The position numbers and the translations under genes are program-made. Below, piece after piece: positions 1 to 12,185 of a stretch of DNA of 64,000 nucleotides. Below the pieces are notes generated by a model that had not been told where the DNA came from, made no database searches, and worked only from the letters and a program-made list of their open reading frames with translations. This stretch comes from Blasia pusilla. Its lineage: Eukaryota; Marchantiophyta; Marchantiopsida; Blasiales. The first letter of the stretch is position 1; every line of letters starts with the position of its first letter. Where the stretch lies: assembly GCA_050084515.1 (NCBI GenBank), contig CM114271.1:54684001-54748000 (forward strand), in the 5' to 3' direction.

Positions 1-2658
1 TCAATTCTGAGCTGCAGATGCCTCTGAACCTGAAGAAACTCACACGGACAGTTCTCGATCAGGACTACTGGCGACAACAACAATTTTACACTTCGAAACT
101 GAGTGCCGGTGTATACTTGATAGAATCTTTTACATGAAGAATTGTCACACCATCCATGCCAGATGGTATCATACAAGTATTGGACAACAAACCTTTAGAC
201 ATAAGAAACATCACCAAGACAAGACACACCCGCCATAGGGATTCTTAACCAACGTATCTGGCTAGACATGGACAACAAATCTCGGGTTTTGATAACTGTT
301 GATAGACATACGGAAAGTAAACCAGACAAAAGACACACCTTCTAAAAGAATTCTTATCCAAACCACAAATCATCCAGAGCAGATGTCTCACCTCAAGTTG
401 CTCATGTAGCCGCTTTTGAACCTCCAGTTGCAAGCGCAAAGCCTCGGTAATTTGTATACCACTGCACATACCCACCCAGATGGAAAATGATCATCCAATG
501 AGATAAGGGAAACCGTGAGATGAAAAAATGTCCAACCTGGTGAAGTGATGCCCCAAAAAGATAACAACACAACGAGCAGATTTCCATGGACATTTGTCCC
601 TTAGAGCTTTTGGGAAACTTACGAAGTTTGGTCCAATTGTTGCATCATGTCCTGATTCCTCTTCTTTTCTGATTTCCCTGTAGAACGAGGATGGCAAACT
701 TGGCATTTAAGGAATGATAGTCTAATTGAGAGCATATAACCTGTCCAAATATTATCTACATGGAATCGTAATTGGAAAAGTAAAATTCAATTTGGATAGG
801 AAAAGAGGAGCAAATTACCTTCAATGCTATCAGGGATGTATTTGGCAAGCCGGTACTTCTGTGATCAACCCGTACAGATTTGGTTAGTTTCTCCACAACG
901 CATTGCAAGGAAGATCATGACACTGAGGTGAAAAGGACAAACTTCACAAGGTGGTTGAGAAAGTTGCCTGCAGATGACTTTTGACATGGTAGATGGTGAG
1001 TCCCTTCACTCCCATAACTCTGAGGACACCTTTAGGTGTTGCCTCTGCAAAAAAAATGTGGAAGAGTATGAGCTCAAACTCTAAATTGCTCCAATTAAAC
1101 CTAGACTTTCCCATAAGCCAAACAAAGGCAGATTTGTGCAAATTTTTTAAACGCCCTACATGATTTGAACTGTGCTAATCTGCACAGTGAAGTCAAGTAA
1201 AATATACACTTGGACCCTTGCAAAGTACTGCGTTTATCCTCTGAAACATCACTTCCAAATTCTGATCCACACTGGGCAGCTTCCTCCCCAGATGGAAGGC
1301 AAAACTTGTCGTAATGAGGTACTCACTATCAGCACCACCAAGCTGTGAAACAGCCTCAACAAAACGCTCATGAAGCTCTGGAGTCCAACGAAGCCGTTGC
1401 TTTGCAGCAGCATTTCCAGGTGGCCCACAGTTGCTCGGCGGTTGTAACAGAGTGCCGGGCTGAAGATGACCAGGCACTTGATCCCCTTGTGGAATCCTTA
1501 AGGTTGGATATTCCTTAGGCTGGTAGACAGTCTGCAACAAAATCCGAGTTAGCAAGACGAGCCTCACTCGGCTTTGGAATTTATAAGGAAGGAGCTCTAA
1601 CAATCAGCTGACAGTAAGACAAACCCAATGAATAAAGATTACTTCCCTAAACTCCACTTCTTTCAATTGCGCTTGTCCCGAGAGCAGACTTAGAGCCCTA
1701 CTGTCGTGATTCTCATACAAGGGGAATAACCAGTGATGAAAAACACATTAGAACAAGCATGCTAACTATTGCACATTGGAGACTACTTCTCTGTTGGTTA
1801 GCAGTGCCTTACTAACCTCCAGTCATGAAACCTACAACCAACGCAGATTTTTCGACAGGAAGACGGCCCTAAGACAAAGTGGTACCAAGCATTCGCCTTG
1901 AGAATCAGATGTACAATCGCAAGCCTTTGGGTAAGTCTCGCTTAGTATCAAAACTTCTTTCTCCAGTCCACAACGAACAGGTGAACACTATATTCCAGGA
2001 GTAGTAAAGAACTTACACGCACAACAGGGTCCCCGCCTGCTTCACCACCGCTTGGATCAAAATCCGTCCAGCACGTAGCTATTGCACTGTCGTCGGAAAC
2101 ATACTCAGACCACGAAGGCCACTCCTCTACTGTGCCGCCAAAGGTCTCCGTACAAGGCGACTCAGCCATCTGATCACTCGACGCGCCATCAGGAGAGTCC
2201 AAGAATCTCTGTAATTGGTCGTTAAACTCGTCATCCTGGTTCGACTGGGAGGATGGGTGGGCTGATGGACCGGCATCCAAATACTGTTGTGGTGCCTGAG
2301 CAGGGGACGGACTCACAACCGAAGGTTGAGGTTGTGGGGGAATGGAGAAGATAGGAGCATTAGAGGACAAAGGAACCAAGCAATTGAAGGCGCGGTTGGG
2401 AGTAGATGTGGCTATTTGTTGCGTATGCGGCAACGTTAGTACTTGTTTCGGGGGTGATTCAGAAGGGATCATGAACCCCGCCGTCGCTTGCAGGAGATTC
2501 GAAGAGGATGAGTTCCCTACAACCGGCTGTTTGGCGCCATAATGGGGTAGAAACGGAGCAGAAGAACCGGATGTCGGGTAATCGAAACGCGAATTACATG
2601 AAGGAATTGCCGGCGCAGTGAACTGCGGGGTCCAACTCGATACCTTTTGTCTGCTCAT
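1..2658 (-). CDS. PHR1: PHR1-like MYB-CC transcription factor, 3' end outside window
   Basis: This is a nuclear DNA-binding factor of the PHR1/PSR1 family, which activates phosphate-starvation genes through P1BS sites. Exons on the minus strand are 2658-2017, 1531-1327, 1044-968, 858-819, 677-623, 461-392 and 29 to beyond 1; all phases agree and give 372 residues inside the window. The first ATG is at 2658 and the frame is closed by a stop just upstream of 2742. Residues 1-257 are a low-complexity S/P/Q-rich region. The single MYB repeat runs from about 258 to 318, opening with [14 protein letters not shown] and including [10 protein letters not shown] and [12 protein letters not shown] followed by KYRLAKYIP. 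The MYB-CC coiled coil follows, with [20 protein letters not shown] across the 461-392 exon and [10 protein letters not shown] at the window edge. The MYB position matches PHR1 proteins and not short MYB-CC paralogues. One intron (967-859) uses a GC donor. SPX-dependent control is known for the family but is not visible here. Confidence 0.93.
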
Positions 2659-2871
2659 GACATCAGACGGTGGACACGCTGGTTTGTGTGTGTCGGCCGT
2701 CCCTGAAACCCGAGTTCCAACCAAACCTGCCCCCGGACTCAATCACAGAATCCTCTAATCTCCATTCCTGGAAGCTTTCGAGTTTGACGCGTGACGTAAA
2801 GTGGTGTTCCAGCAAGTCCTGTGAGAATCTAATCGAACATCTAAGGAATACGTTCAACTCCTCCACCCTTC

Positions 2872-2874
<3 letters not shown>

Positions 2875-2911
<37 letters not shown>

Positions 2912-2918
2912 CTCTCTT
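2875..2918. repeat. (CT)n microsatellite
   Basis: A near-perfect CT dinucleotide run with one interruption near its 3' end. It lies in the presumed leader of the PHR1-like gene. Confidence 0.95.
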
Positions 2919-3656
2919 CGGCCTCGACAAGTCCACCAGAAATCGCAACACGTTGCCAAACGAGTAAAGCTGACCGCTTCCTTCTCCTTGTCGGCCTTAC
3001 TGCGAAGGGGCCGGATCTAAACTACACGAATGTATGCTGCCAAGCGCCCAGATCCTGATCACGGCTGACAACTTCGGCTACTAACCTCCTACCTTCGATG
3101 GACCTCAGGAGCCAAGGTCTCACATTCTCCAGTCCACCCAACCTGTAGCTGAGTCCAATCTCACCAGACCCCTACCTCACAACTCGTTCCCTCACACCTT
3201 CTCCAATGAATCGGCTCCCTCGCCGTTTTCCAATCCATCCAATTTTTTTCTTCCCTATCCTGTATCACTCCTTCACCTGCTTTTCCCCTTCCGCGCAGAC
3301 GCACTCCAACTCTTGCTCTCTGCCTGTTGCCGTCCTCCTCTGCGCTACGCCTCTCCCAAACGAAACACTTCCGGCAGTCTCCTACAGAAGCATACACACG
3401 CGTCCACACTCAGCCTCGTGAGCTCCAACTTCTCGTCGCTTCCACGCTAAACGCACACTCTACTCCTCGTCCTCGTCCTCGTCCTCTTCCTCGTCCTCCT
3501 GTGTTCCTCCAGCTCTTCGCTCCTGCCTCATCGACCTCCAATCCTCACTCTTCTCCCCCACCCAGCGCAGATCAATCCGCAGATCCTCTCGCTCCACCGC
3601 CCTCCCTCGTGATCTTCTCGCCACTCCTCCTCTCACACTGACCGCTCGCACTCTCG

Positions 3657-3741
3657 CGCTCTCTCTCTCTCTCTCCCACACGGCATCCGCTCCCTCTCCC
3701 CTTCCTCTGCGTCCTGCTCTCTCTCTCTCTCTCTCTCTCTC
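3657..3741. repeat. Two (CT)n microsatellites
   Basis: Two CT runs (about 3657-3675 and 3718-3741) are separated by a C-rich spacer in the GC-rich flank of the PHR1-like gene. Confidence 0.93.
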
Positions 3742-4600
3742 GCTCGCTCGCCTCCGATCCCCGCGTCTTACTTGGCTGCACTCGTACGTCGCCCTCTCGC
3801 TCGCTGCCACACGAAATCGCCCGCCCGCCTGAGTCGGCCCGGACCGGGGGTCAGCAGGAGGGGGGCGCCGGGAGTCGAACACGGAGGGTGATGCCGGGAG
3901 TGGGACACGGGAGGCGGGGTCGTCGTCGACGGACTGGATTCCGCCGGCGCGTCCCGGCGGAGAGGTCCCAGGCGCGAGATAGATCGCGGGCTCCGTCCCC
4001 ACGCGGCGACGCGAGCCCACGGCCCCCAATTGACCCCAAGGGCCAGAAACACTAACCCGCTCAAGCTGCGTTCCGGCCCTCGTATTGGTCCGGCATCTGC
4101 AGCCCGGCCAATGACGTGACGTCCGTAGTACATTTCCCGCCTGACCGGGGGCGATGTAAAACTCCCGGCGACTCCAGGTAACAACAACGCACACGACTTT
4201 TACTGAGTGGAGGAGGTTCATGGATGTAGGCGGATGGACGCAGGCGACACCCTTATCTGGAAGCGTACTTTAATGCGTTCCACTGTAGCGGAACAGTGAC
4301 AGAGTACCCAGCTTCGCTGGTCTCTACTCTGTAGGCAATCCCCGTTCCAAGGGCCGGAAAATCCACGAGGATTCTCGCTACTAATAATGCCGGCTCCTAC
4401 CTTAGCGCCCTTGTTTCTTCGCATGACCCATTAGATTACTCTTTCTTTATCATAGTCTGGGGAATAGTGCTCCCTATTAGATGGATATAACTCATTTACA
4501 CAATCCCGAACGCGAAGGGGAGGGAGATTCTAATTTCTAACCCCACCTGACCTCCCTCCCTCGGTTTGACGAGTTCGGCGGGCTGTCAAACAAATAATGA

Positions 4601-6910
<2,310 letters not shown>

Positions 6911-7325
6911 GTGCAAAGAAGACGTTGGTGAGGTGGTTCGATGTGCATAGCAAATAGAGGGCTCATAACCGCCACCATACCTTGCACGAGCGACCTCAAA
7001 TATGGCTCTTGCAACGATGGAGAGAGGAGGGTGATGAAATCTCTCATCGAATTAGCGATGTTCGCTGTGAACTGGAAGTGATTAGCGATGGCCGCCACCA
7101 ATTGAGCATGAAAATCTATTAAAATATTTCTGATTTTCTGCTATGTTGTCATCCCTGGAGATGAGTGACGCAAAATTTTTGAGGATGAATAACCACCAAA
7201 CAAGAACAAAAAGTCTGTGATCATACTTCCAACATACTCATGAATGTAGCGGCGAGCAAGGAAGTGATGCATTTTCTTATAAACCTACCTATTACTTTTG
7301 GAAATGCACAATATGAAACGAAACA

Positions 7326-7650
7326 AGGTACATAACGTGGTCCCTCTACAATGCAGTCAATCTCCCTCTCTACAGCCACACTCGCAAAACTGCCATCCTT
7401 CGTCTCGTCCATGTCTTTTAATTTTCAATGAAAAAATTAATGAATCATGTGTGCGGGCTCTCTACAAAGAATAAAGTTGGTCCTCTCCATTACCTCACTC
7501 ATAGAGCTTCCATTGATCTCCCCTTCCATAGCTATTGCTTTTCAATGAAATGAAAAAAAGACATAATGAGGATCCTTGACAATGCAGTCTGTCCCTTCCA
7601 CTGCTTCGCTCGCGAGAGAGAGATGTAGGAAAGCGCATTCAAGATCATAC
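7326..7650. repeat. Degenerate ~118-bp tandem repeat, about three units
   Basis: Three successive segments starting near 7326, 7443 and 7561 share an order of landmarks: CATAA/CATG, then a 'CTCTACAA' or 'TTGACAATGCAGTC' block, a CTCC/CTTCC pyrimidine block with CACTCGC or CTCACTC, and 'TTTTCAATGAAA' near the unit end. Units 1 and 3 are most alike, both reading ACAATGCAGTC. Identity is low, so the array is old. No coding role is apparent. Confidence 0.5.
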
Positions 7651-7670
7651 GAATTCCTTAAACGTGCTTC

Positions 7671-7675
<5 letters not shown>

Positions 7676-7725
<50 letters not shown>
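7676..7725. repeat. (GA)n microsatellite
   Basis: A perfect GA run of about 25 units directly following the degenerate ~118-bp repeat. Confidence 0.97.
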
Positions 7726-7727
<2 letters not shown>

Positions 7728-9765
7728 CAAGCTAGCTGCTCAAAAATCCTCCAGCAAGCTCAAAATGCTTCACTTTTGAAAACGCCGTGATTGGATAGTC
7801 CGGATCCTCGTGCTGGGAAATAATAGGTTCAATATTTAAAATCCAACTTGTTCCAATCTGAGTTCACATTTGTGACAGTAGTAAAAATCCCCGGTCGGAC
7901 CGTGAGTACCTTTGCCAAAAAAATGTGCACCGGCATCAATGCGACACGCGCAATATTTGCGCCACTCAAGGATTGATTTCTTGGAGAAGGCCCTATATTG
8001 GCTACGATGCGGCTAGAAACTAGAAAAAGAATAGATGTTGGTTAATCGCACAAAGGAGTCATGGCGTGTATGTTCAACTTACCCTTTCGAGTTCTGTTCC
8101 TACACTTGTCTCTTATCATTGAGGGTGTTGGGTATCAATTAGATTTTTTGGAGATGATGGAATGGTTGAGTGAAAGTAATGAGAGTTGGCCACAGGTGTT
8201 AAGACGTCCAATGTTAACCCCTTTAATAAATGGCATGGACATAAGATGGTTTCTTAAGCATGAGTCTTGAGGATGACTCGATGTTGCCATCGATTAAGGA
8301 TATTTGGATTTTTCAATCTAAGATTTCCACATGTGGTGTGAAGTACCTTAGTTTCTTCCAAGGATTCTTGGGACTATGGAGTGAAGCGCCCATGGAGCCC
8401 ATAGAACCCATAAGCCTATTCTCACTCCAAGTTATCTACAATTAGTATATGCCAAAAATAGATAACTTGGATACCATTAATACCCATGCAAAAAATGGTT
8501 GGATATAAATTTGCAAGGCCGAAGAATATAATTTCAAGAATGAATAATTCCATTTAGGTCGAAGTTTCAATTCCTAGATGTGGGCGGATCTTTGAGAAGG
8601 GAGGGGGGCGGGGGGTGGGGTGGGGTTTAATTATTAAGCATGTGTGGAGGACACATGGATAAGCTAGATGGAGAGAAAACAAATAGCGAGTTCATATAGG
8701 GGCCGTAAGAATTAGTGATATTAGTCTTAGTGTCGAAAATTATGAATTTAAGAATAAGAAGGAGGGCATGCATCTTCGAGAGTGATGCTCACTAATTTTA
8801 GAAGGACACAAAAAATTTAAAGCTTTGTTCACATCACTCAATGGTAGTTAATTGTTTCACAATAGGAAAAGATGGAAGTGACATAGTGGAAGCTACATAA
8901 AGCCGTACCAAAAATGAAGAAGACGATGAAAATATGTATATAGAGATGCTTCCAAATGCACACAGCGTAAAAATATGTGATACAACGTAGCAAATAGTAT
9001 AGGAGGTATGGATGGTTTTTATAGATAAGCATATAAGGAAGAAAGAAAAGGCCACTACATGCAAGAATCGCAAAAGAGCCTCCTAGAATTATGAAAGTTC
9101 ATATTTAGTCTTGAACATCAATGGATTTTGGTATGGCAAAAGAAACCCGCATGAAAGTATGGAAGAAAAAAATTCTTCTAGAGATTATCCAAAAGAAAAA
9201 GAAGTTGACGATCCATTCACTAGAAATATATAATAAGATAGGGTGAAATTAAATCAAGAAAGCTGAAGGTTGGTAAAGAATAGTACCAATTTCCTCCTCC
9301 ACTAAAGAAGCTAGGAATAGTATTGCAAGAAAGGAGTCTACAAGGAATTCCAATTAGACTCACTCAATCCAATTGAAGAAACTAGCAAATGAAGCAACTT
9401 TGAAGTTTATGATGGTGGATCTTGTAAAGAAGTAAGAGTTAAAATAGAGAAAGAGATTGGAGCCAATTGTGGAAGAGTGCTCATGAACATTGAGGAGCTC
9501 TCTTACTTCCTATAATAACAGCAAGACATTACCATCGTATGTAAATGAGAATACTTCTTATTCACCGCACCGTACAAAAGGATTAGATTCAAGAGTCATC
9601 GGTTTAAGATTTTCTTCACTTATCTACTTGCATCTAAAATTTCAAAATTGTATGCTCGTCCTAAACCCTTTACTTTGTGGAACAATTAACACATACTTCT
9701 CTAAATTTTGAGGATTAGAATATTGAAGAATAACCATATCCCCCATATCGTCACAACAAGTGTCA
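7726..9765. other. AT-rich intergenic
   Basis: No gene recognised. The stretch contains a G-rich tract near 8600-8625 followed by a dispersed repeat (8590-8676). The small frames at 8061-8445 match nothing I know. Confidence 0.5.
8590..8676 (+). repeat. Dispersed repeat, copy 1
   Basis: This copy has a CTTTGAGAAGGGA-type start, a purine/G-rich stretch, then GTGTGGAGGACACATGGATA and AGCTAGATGGAGAG. The same order recurs at 21915-21988, with GTGTGGAGGACACGTGGATA and ACCTAGATGGAGAG. It is probably a fragment of an unidentified mobile element. Confidence 0.6.
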
Positions 9766-10747
9766 TCTATACTATTATTGGAGAGTGCCCTTATAGGGGG
9801 TGCCACGCCTCCTAGTGACACCTGTCTTTTTCTGCATGTAGTTACTTGACAGAGGTCGTAATTTTATCCCTCTTGATTTTGAAATGCGATTGACCTAACT
9901 TGAGAGTTATTCGCCATTATAAGAGGGCTGCCTACAATTTTTGAGAGTTTGGATGTCTTTTTTTAAGAGATACAGTAATTCTTACATCAAAAAATTGAGA
10001 TGTTGACGATATTAATACATAAGTCATGTCTCGATTCTATGGAGAGGTAATACTCATGTGATTCTCCTTACACGTTCTTTAATTATATGATACATCACAA
10101 CTAAAATCATCTTCTAATTAACATATCTTTGTTTAATGCACGAATGCACTTACCTTAGTGATGATTCTATTTCGGATGAGGGAATGAGTTATATATATCC
10201 GACCAAATTCTTAAATACTTGCTTACCGTATGGTTTACCACCACATTGTTTAAACTTGAAAATTGGTGCACCTATCATGCTTTTACGGAATTTGAACGGT
10301 TCAAAGGGCAAGCCAATAGAACTCGGTTGGTGATTTCTGAATTCATGCAATATGTTATTGATGATGAATTCATCATAGGCAATAACATTGGTGATTTAAT
10401 ATTTATTCCATGTATCCCATTGATTGCTTTAGACTTACGTTTACCTTTTGAATTACGTAGATTTCAATTCCTATTCGTTCTACTTTTGTCATAACTATCA
10501 ATAAATCTCAAGGTCAAACATTGAAAAAGATAGGAATTTACCTACCTACATCAGTATTTTTCTCAATTATTTGTAGCATTATCAAGAGTAGGAAAAAAAT
10601 GCAATAAATATCATAATAGGAAGTAATGCTCTTTCAAATGAAAAAGGACATTTCACGCATGACGTGGTGTATAAAGAAATAATTTAATGAAATGAAATTC
10701 TTCTTATTGATATATTCATATCCGTGCATCGAAGGGCACCTCACTAG
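9766..10747 (+). mobile_element. Helitron, ~982 bp, internally deleted
   Basis: Helitrons are rolling-circle DNA transposons that start with 5'-TC, end with CTRR-3' after a short hairpin, and insert between A and T without target duplication. This element begins TCTATACTATTATTGG at 9766 with A at 9765. It ends CACTAG at 10747, followed by T. Just before the end is CCGTGCATCGAAGGGC, a decayed form of the plant Helitron terminal hairpin. It carries a relic of the helicase C-terminus (separate entry), which confirms the family. Rep and most of the helicase are missing, so it could only have moved with help from another copy. Confidence 0.88.
10136..10610 (+). pseudogene. Helitron PIF1-like helicase, C-terminal relic
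   Basis: Translated pieces match the C-terminal end of plant Helitron RepHel proteins. They include YLSDDSIS, then YPTKFLNTCLPYGLPPH and LKIGAPIMLLRNLN; after a shift IGDLIFIPCIPL and LPFELRRFQF; after more breaks VFFSQLFVALSRV. The last is the conserved QLYVALSRV region of PIF1-type helicases. The frame is broken by shifts and stops, and everything upstream (the Rep nuclease and Walker motifs) is gone. The fragment lies between intact Helitron ends. Confidence 0.85.
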
Positions 10748-11541
10748 TCCCAAACAAGGGAAGGTACTTAGATCACACTTATAGCTCTATAAGTCGAAAG
10801 GGAGAGAAGTTTGTTAAACTATCATGCCATGGATATATAGGGTAAGCTCTTGTAGAAGTAAGCCTTTCTACAAGAGATAAATTGTATTATCATTGAAGAC
10901 ATTTAGAATGATGAATTATTTGCCATTGCAAACATTCTTTCATATAACTCCTTTGTTATATTTCACAATGCTATGGATATTTTCTATGTGAACTATCAAG
11001 GAATCCTACAAGAGTCTATGGGAATAACATCGATAAAGTCAAACAAGAGGTGAACTTAGATGAATCTTTTCAAGTAGCACTCATGAATACAAATAAGGAA
11101 GGAAATCAACAAGAGTCAATGAAAATAATACTTGTGATTATGGGCCACAAGAGTCTTTGATAGAAACACCAAAATTTGCGAGTGGGGATGGCATTGCGTC
11201 TATGACAAAATCATCCATAAAATGCAAAGTACTAGTGGATAGAATCCATAAAGGAGAGATGCAAGCGCCTTCAAAAGATGCATACAACGCAAGCTATGCA
11301 TAAGAATATATTGGTGTAACAATAGCTAACTGGAAACCTACAAGTAATTCTTAATGGAAATCCACGAGATGTTTAGAAGCATTCTTAATAAGAAGCACCA
11401 TAGATAACCCTTTCGCAATCAAAGGATAAGGAGTTAGTAGATGAAATAGTAGCTTAGGAACTAGTCATGGCAGTACAAGGCATAGTAGACCATTAAGCTC
11501 ATGTACAATTGATGGCCGTAAACAAACGCTAATGACATCCC
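10748..11541. other. AT-rich intergenic with a small hairpin
   Basis: No gene recognised. An 11-bp perfect inverted repeat lies at 10847-10857 and 10866-10876 (CTCTTGTAGAA and its complement) with an 8-nt loop. Confidence 0.5.
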
Positions 11542-12185
11542 TGTCATGCGCATACACATCGCTACACAACATACATCGCTGTCATCGAACACACATATAA
11601 ACACACACGATCCCATGTTAACTCATGGTATTCATACACAGAGGCGAGAAGTACCAAAATATCTCCAATAAAATAATATCTAATCTCTCTCACAATACCA
11701 TAGTTCTCACAAGTGTGCACTCTCACATGTCTCTCTCAATGCCAAACCAAACCCACTCTCCTAATGAGAGGCTTGGGTTACACACACAAGGCAAGCAAGA
11801 CCATAGCTCCACCGCATCATGTCAAGAGGTTCAACAAAGAGAGAATGAACTCTCAAGCTCTCTCTCTGGGAGGTATACTCCTTCCCTCTTCCAAGCTCTC
11901 TCCATGGTAACCTATACTCCCAAGTCACCTCCTTGGCTCTTGACCTGATGTAGGAGGTCAAGGGCTTCTTACCAAAATAGAAATTCGATCACATGTTCAA
12001 AATAACATTTGCCTAAAATAGTAAGTTTTTCAATATGGCTCCAAATGAGCCGAAACGAAGGGGAAACCTGCTCTCTCAGGTTTCTCGGGGCTTCAACAAG
12101 TCATCCTCAACCTCCTGGGCATGTCCTCTACTACTCGTGCAGACGCGCCGCTAGATCCCACCGATCTATCCCAATAGTCGTGACA
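11542..12185 (-). mobile_element. Solo LTR of the Ty3/gypsy family seen at 53-64 kb
   Basis: Read on the minus strand this 644-bp unit starts TGTCACGACTATTGGGATAG and ends GCGCATGACA, giving a 5-bp terminal inverted repeat TGTCA/TGACA. Most of it closely matches the LTR sequence at 53079-53629 and from 63489 to the window end, including shared runs such as CAGGTTTCCCCTTCGTTTCG and CTCCTACATCAGGTCAAGAG. Its last ~125 bp (minus strand) match 63361-63486. No internal retroelement sequence adjoins it. The direct repeat TCCC, or TGACATCCC if terminal bases are included, lies at both borders. Confidence 0.85.

Larger units (their letters stand above)
2659..4600. promoter_or_regulatory. 5' flank of the PHR1-like gene, GC-rich with CT tracts
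   Basis: This stretch upstream of the minus-strand PHR1-like start holds no conserved reading frame. It is pyrimidine-rich on the plus strand to about 3.76 kb, strongly GC-rich at 3.8-4.1 kb, and then returns to ordinary composition. Long CT runs in a plant 5' flank often lie in promoter or 5'UTR sequence, so this is probably the leader and promoter of the MYB-CC gene. That is inferred from position. I could not place a TATA box or transcription start. The long overlapping frames here are products of the composition. Confidence 0.45.

Noticed and set aside
3460-4221. 253-codon minus-strand open frame
   Set aside because: Composed of R/E/G-rich low-complexity sequence over CT repeats and GC-rich DNA; no motif, and it overlaps other equally long frames.
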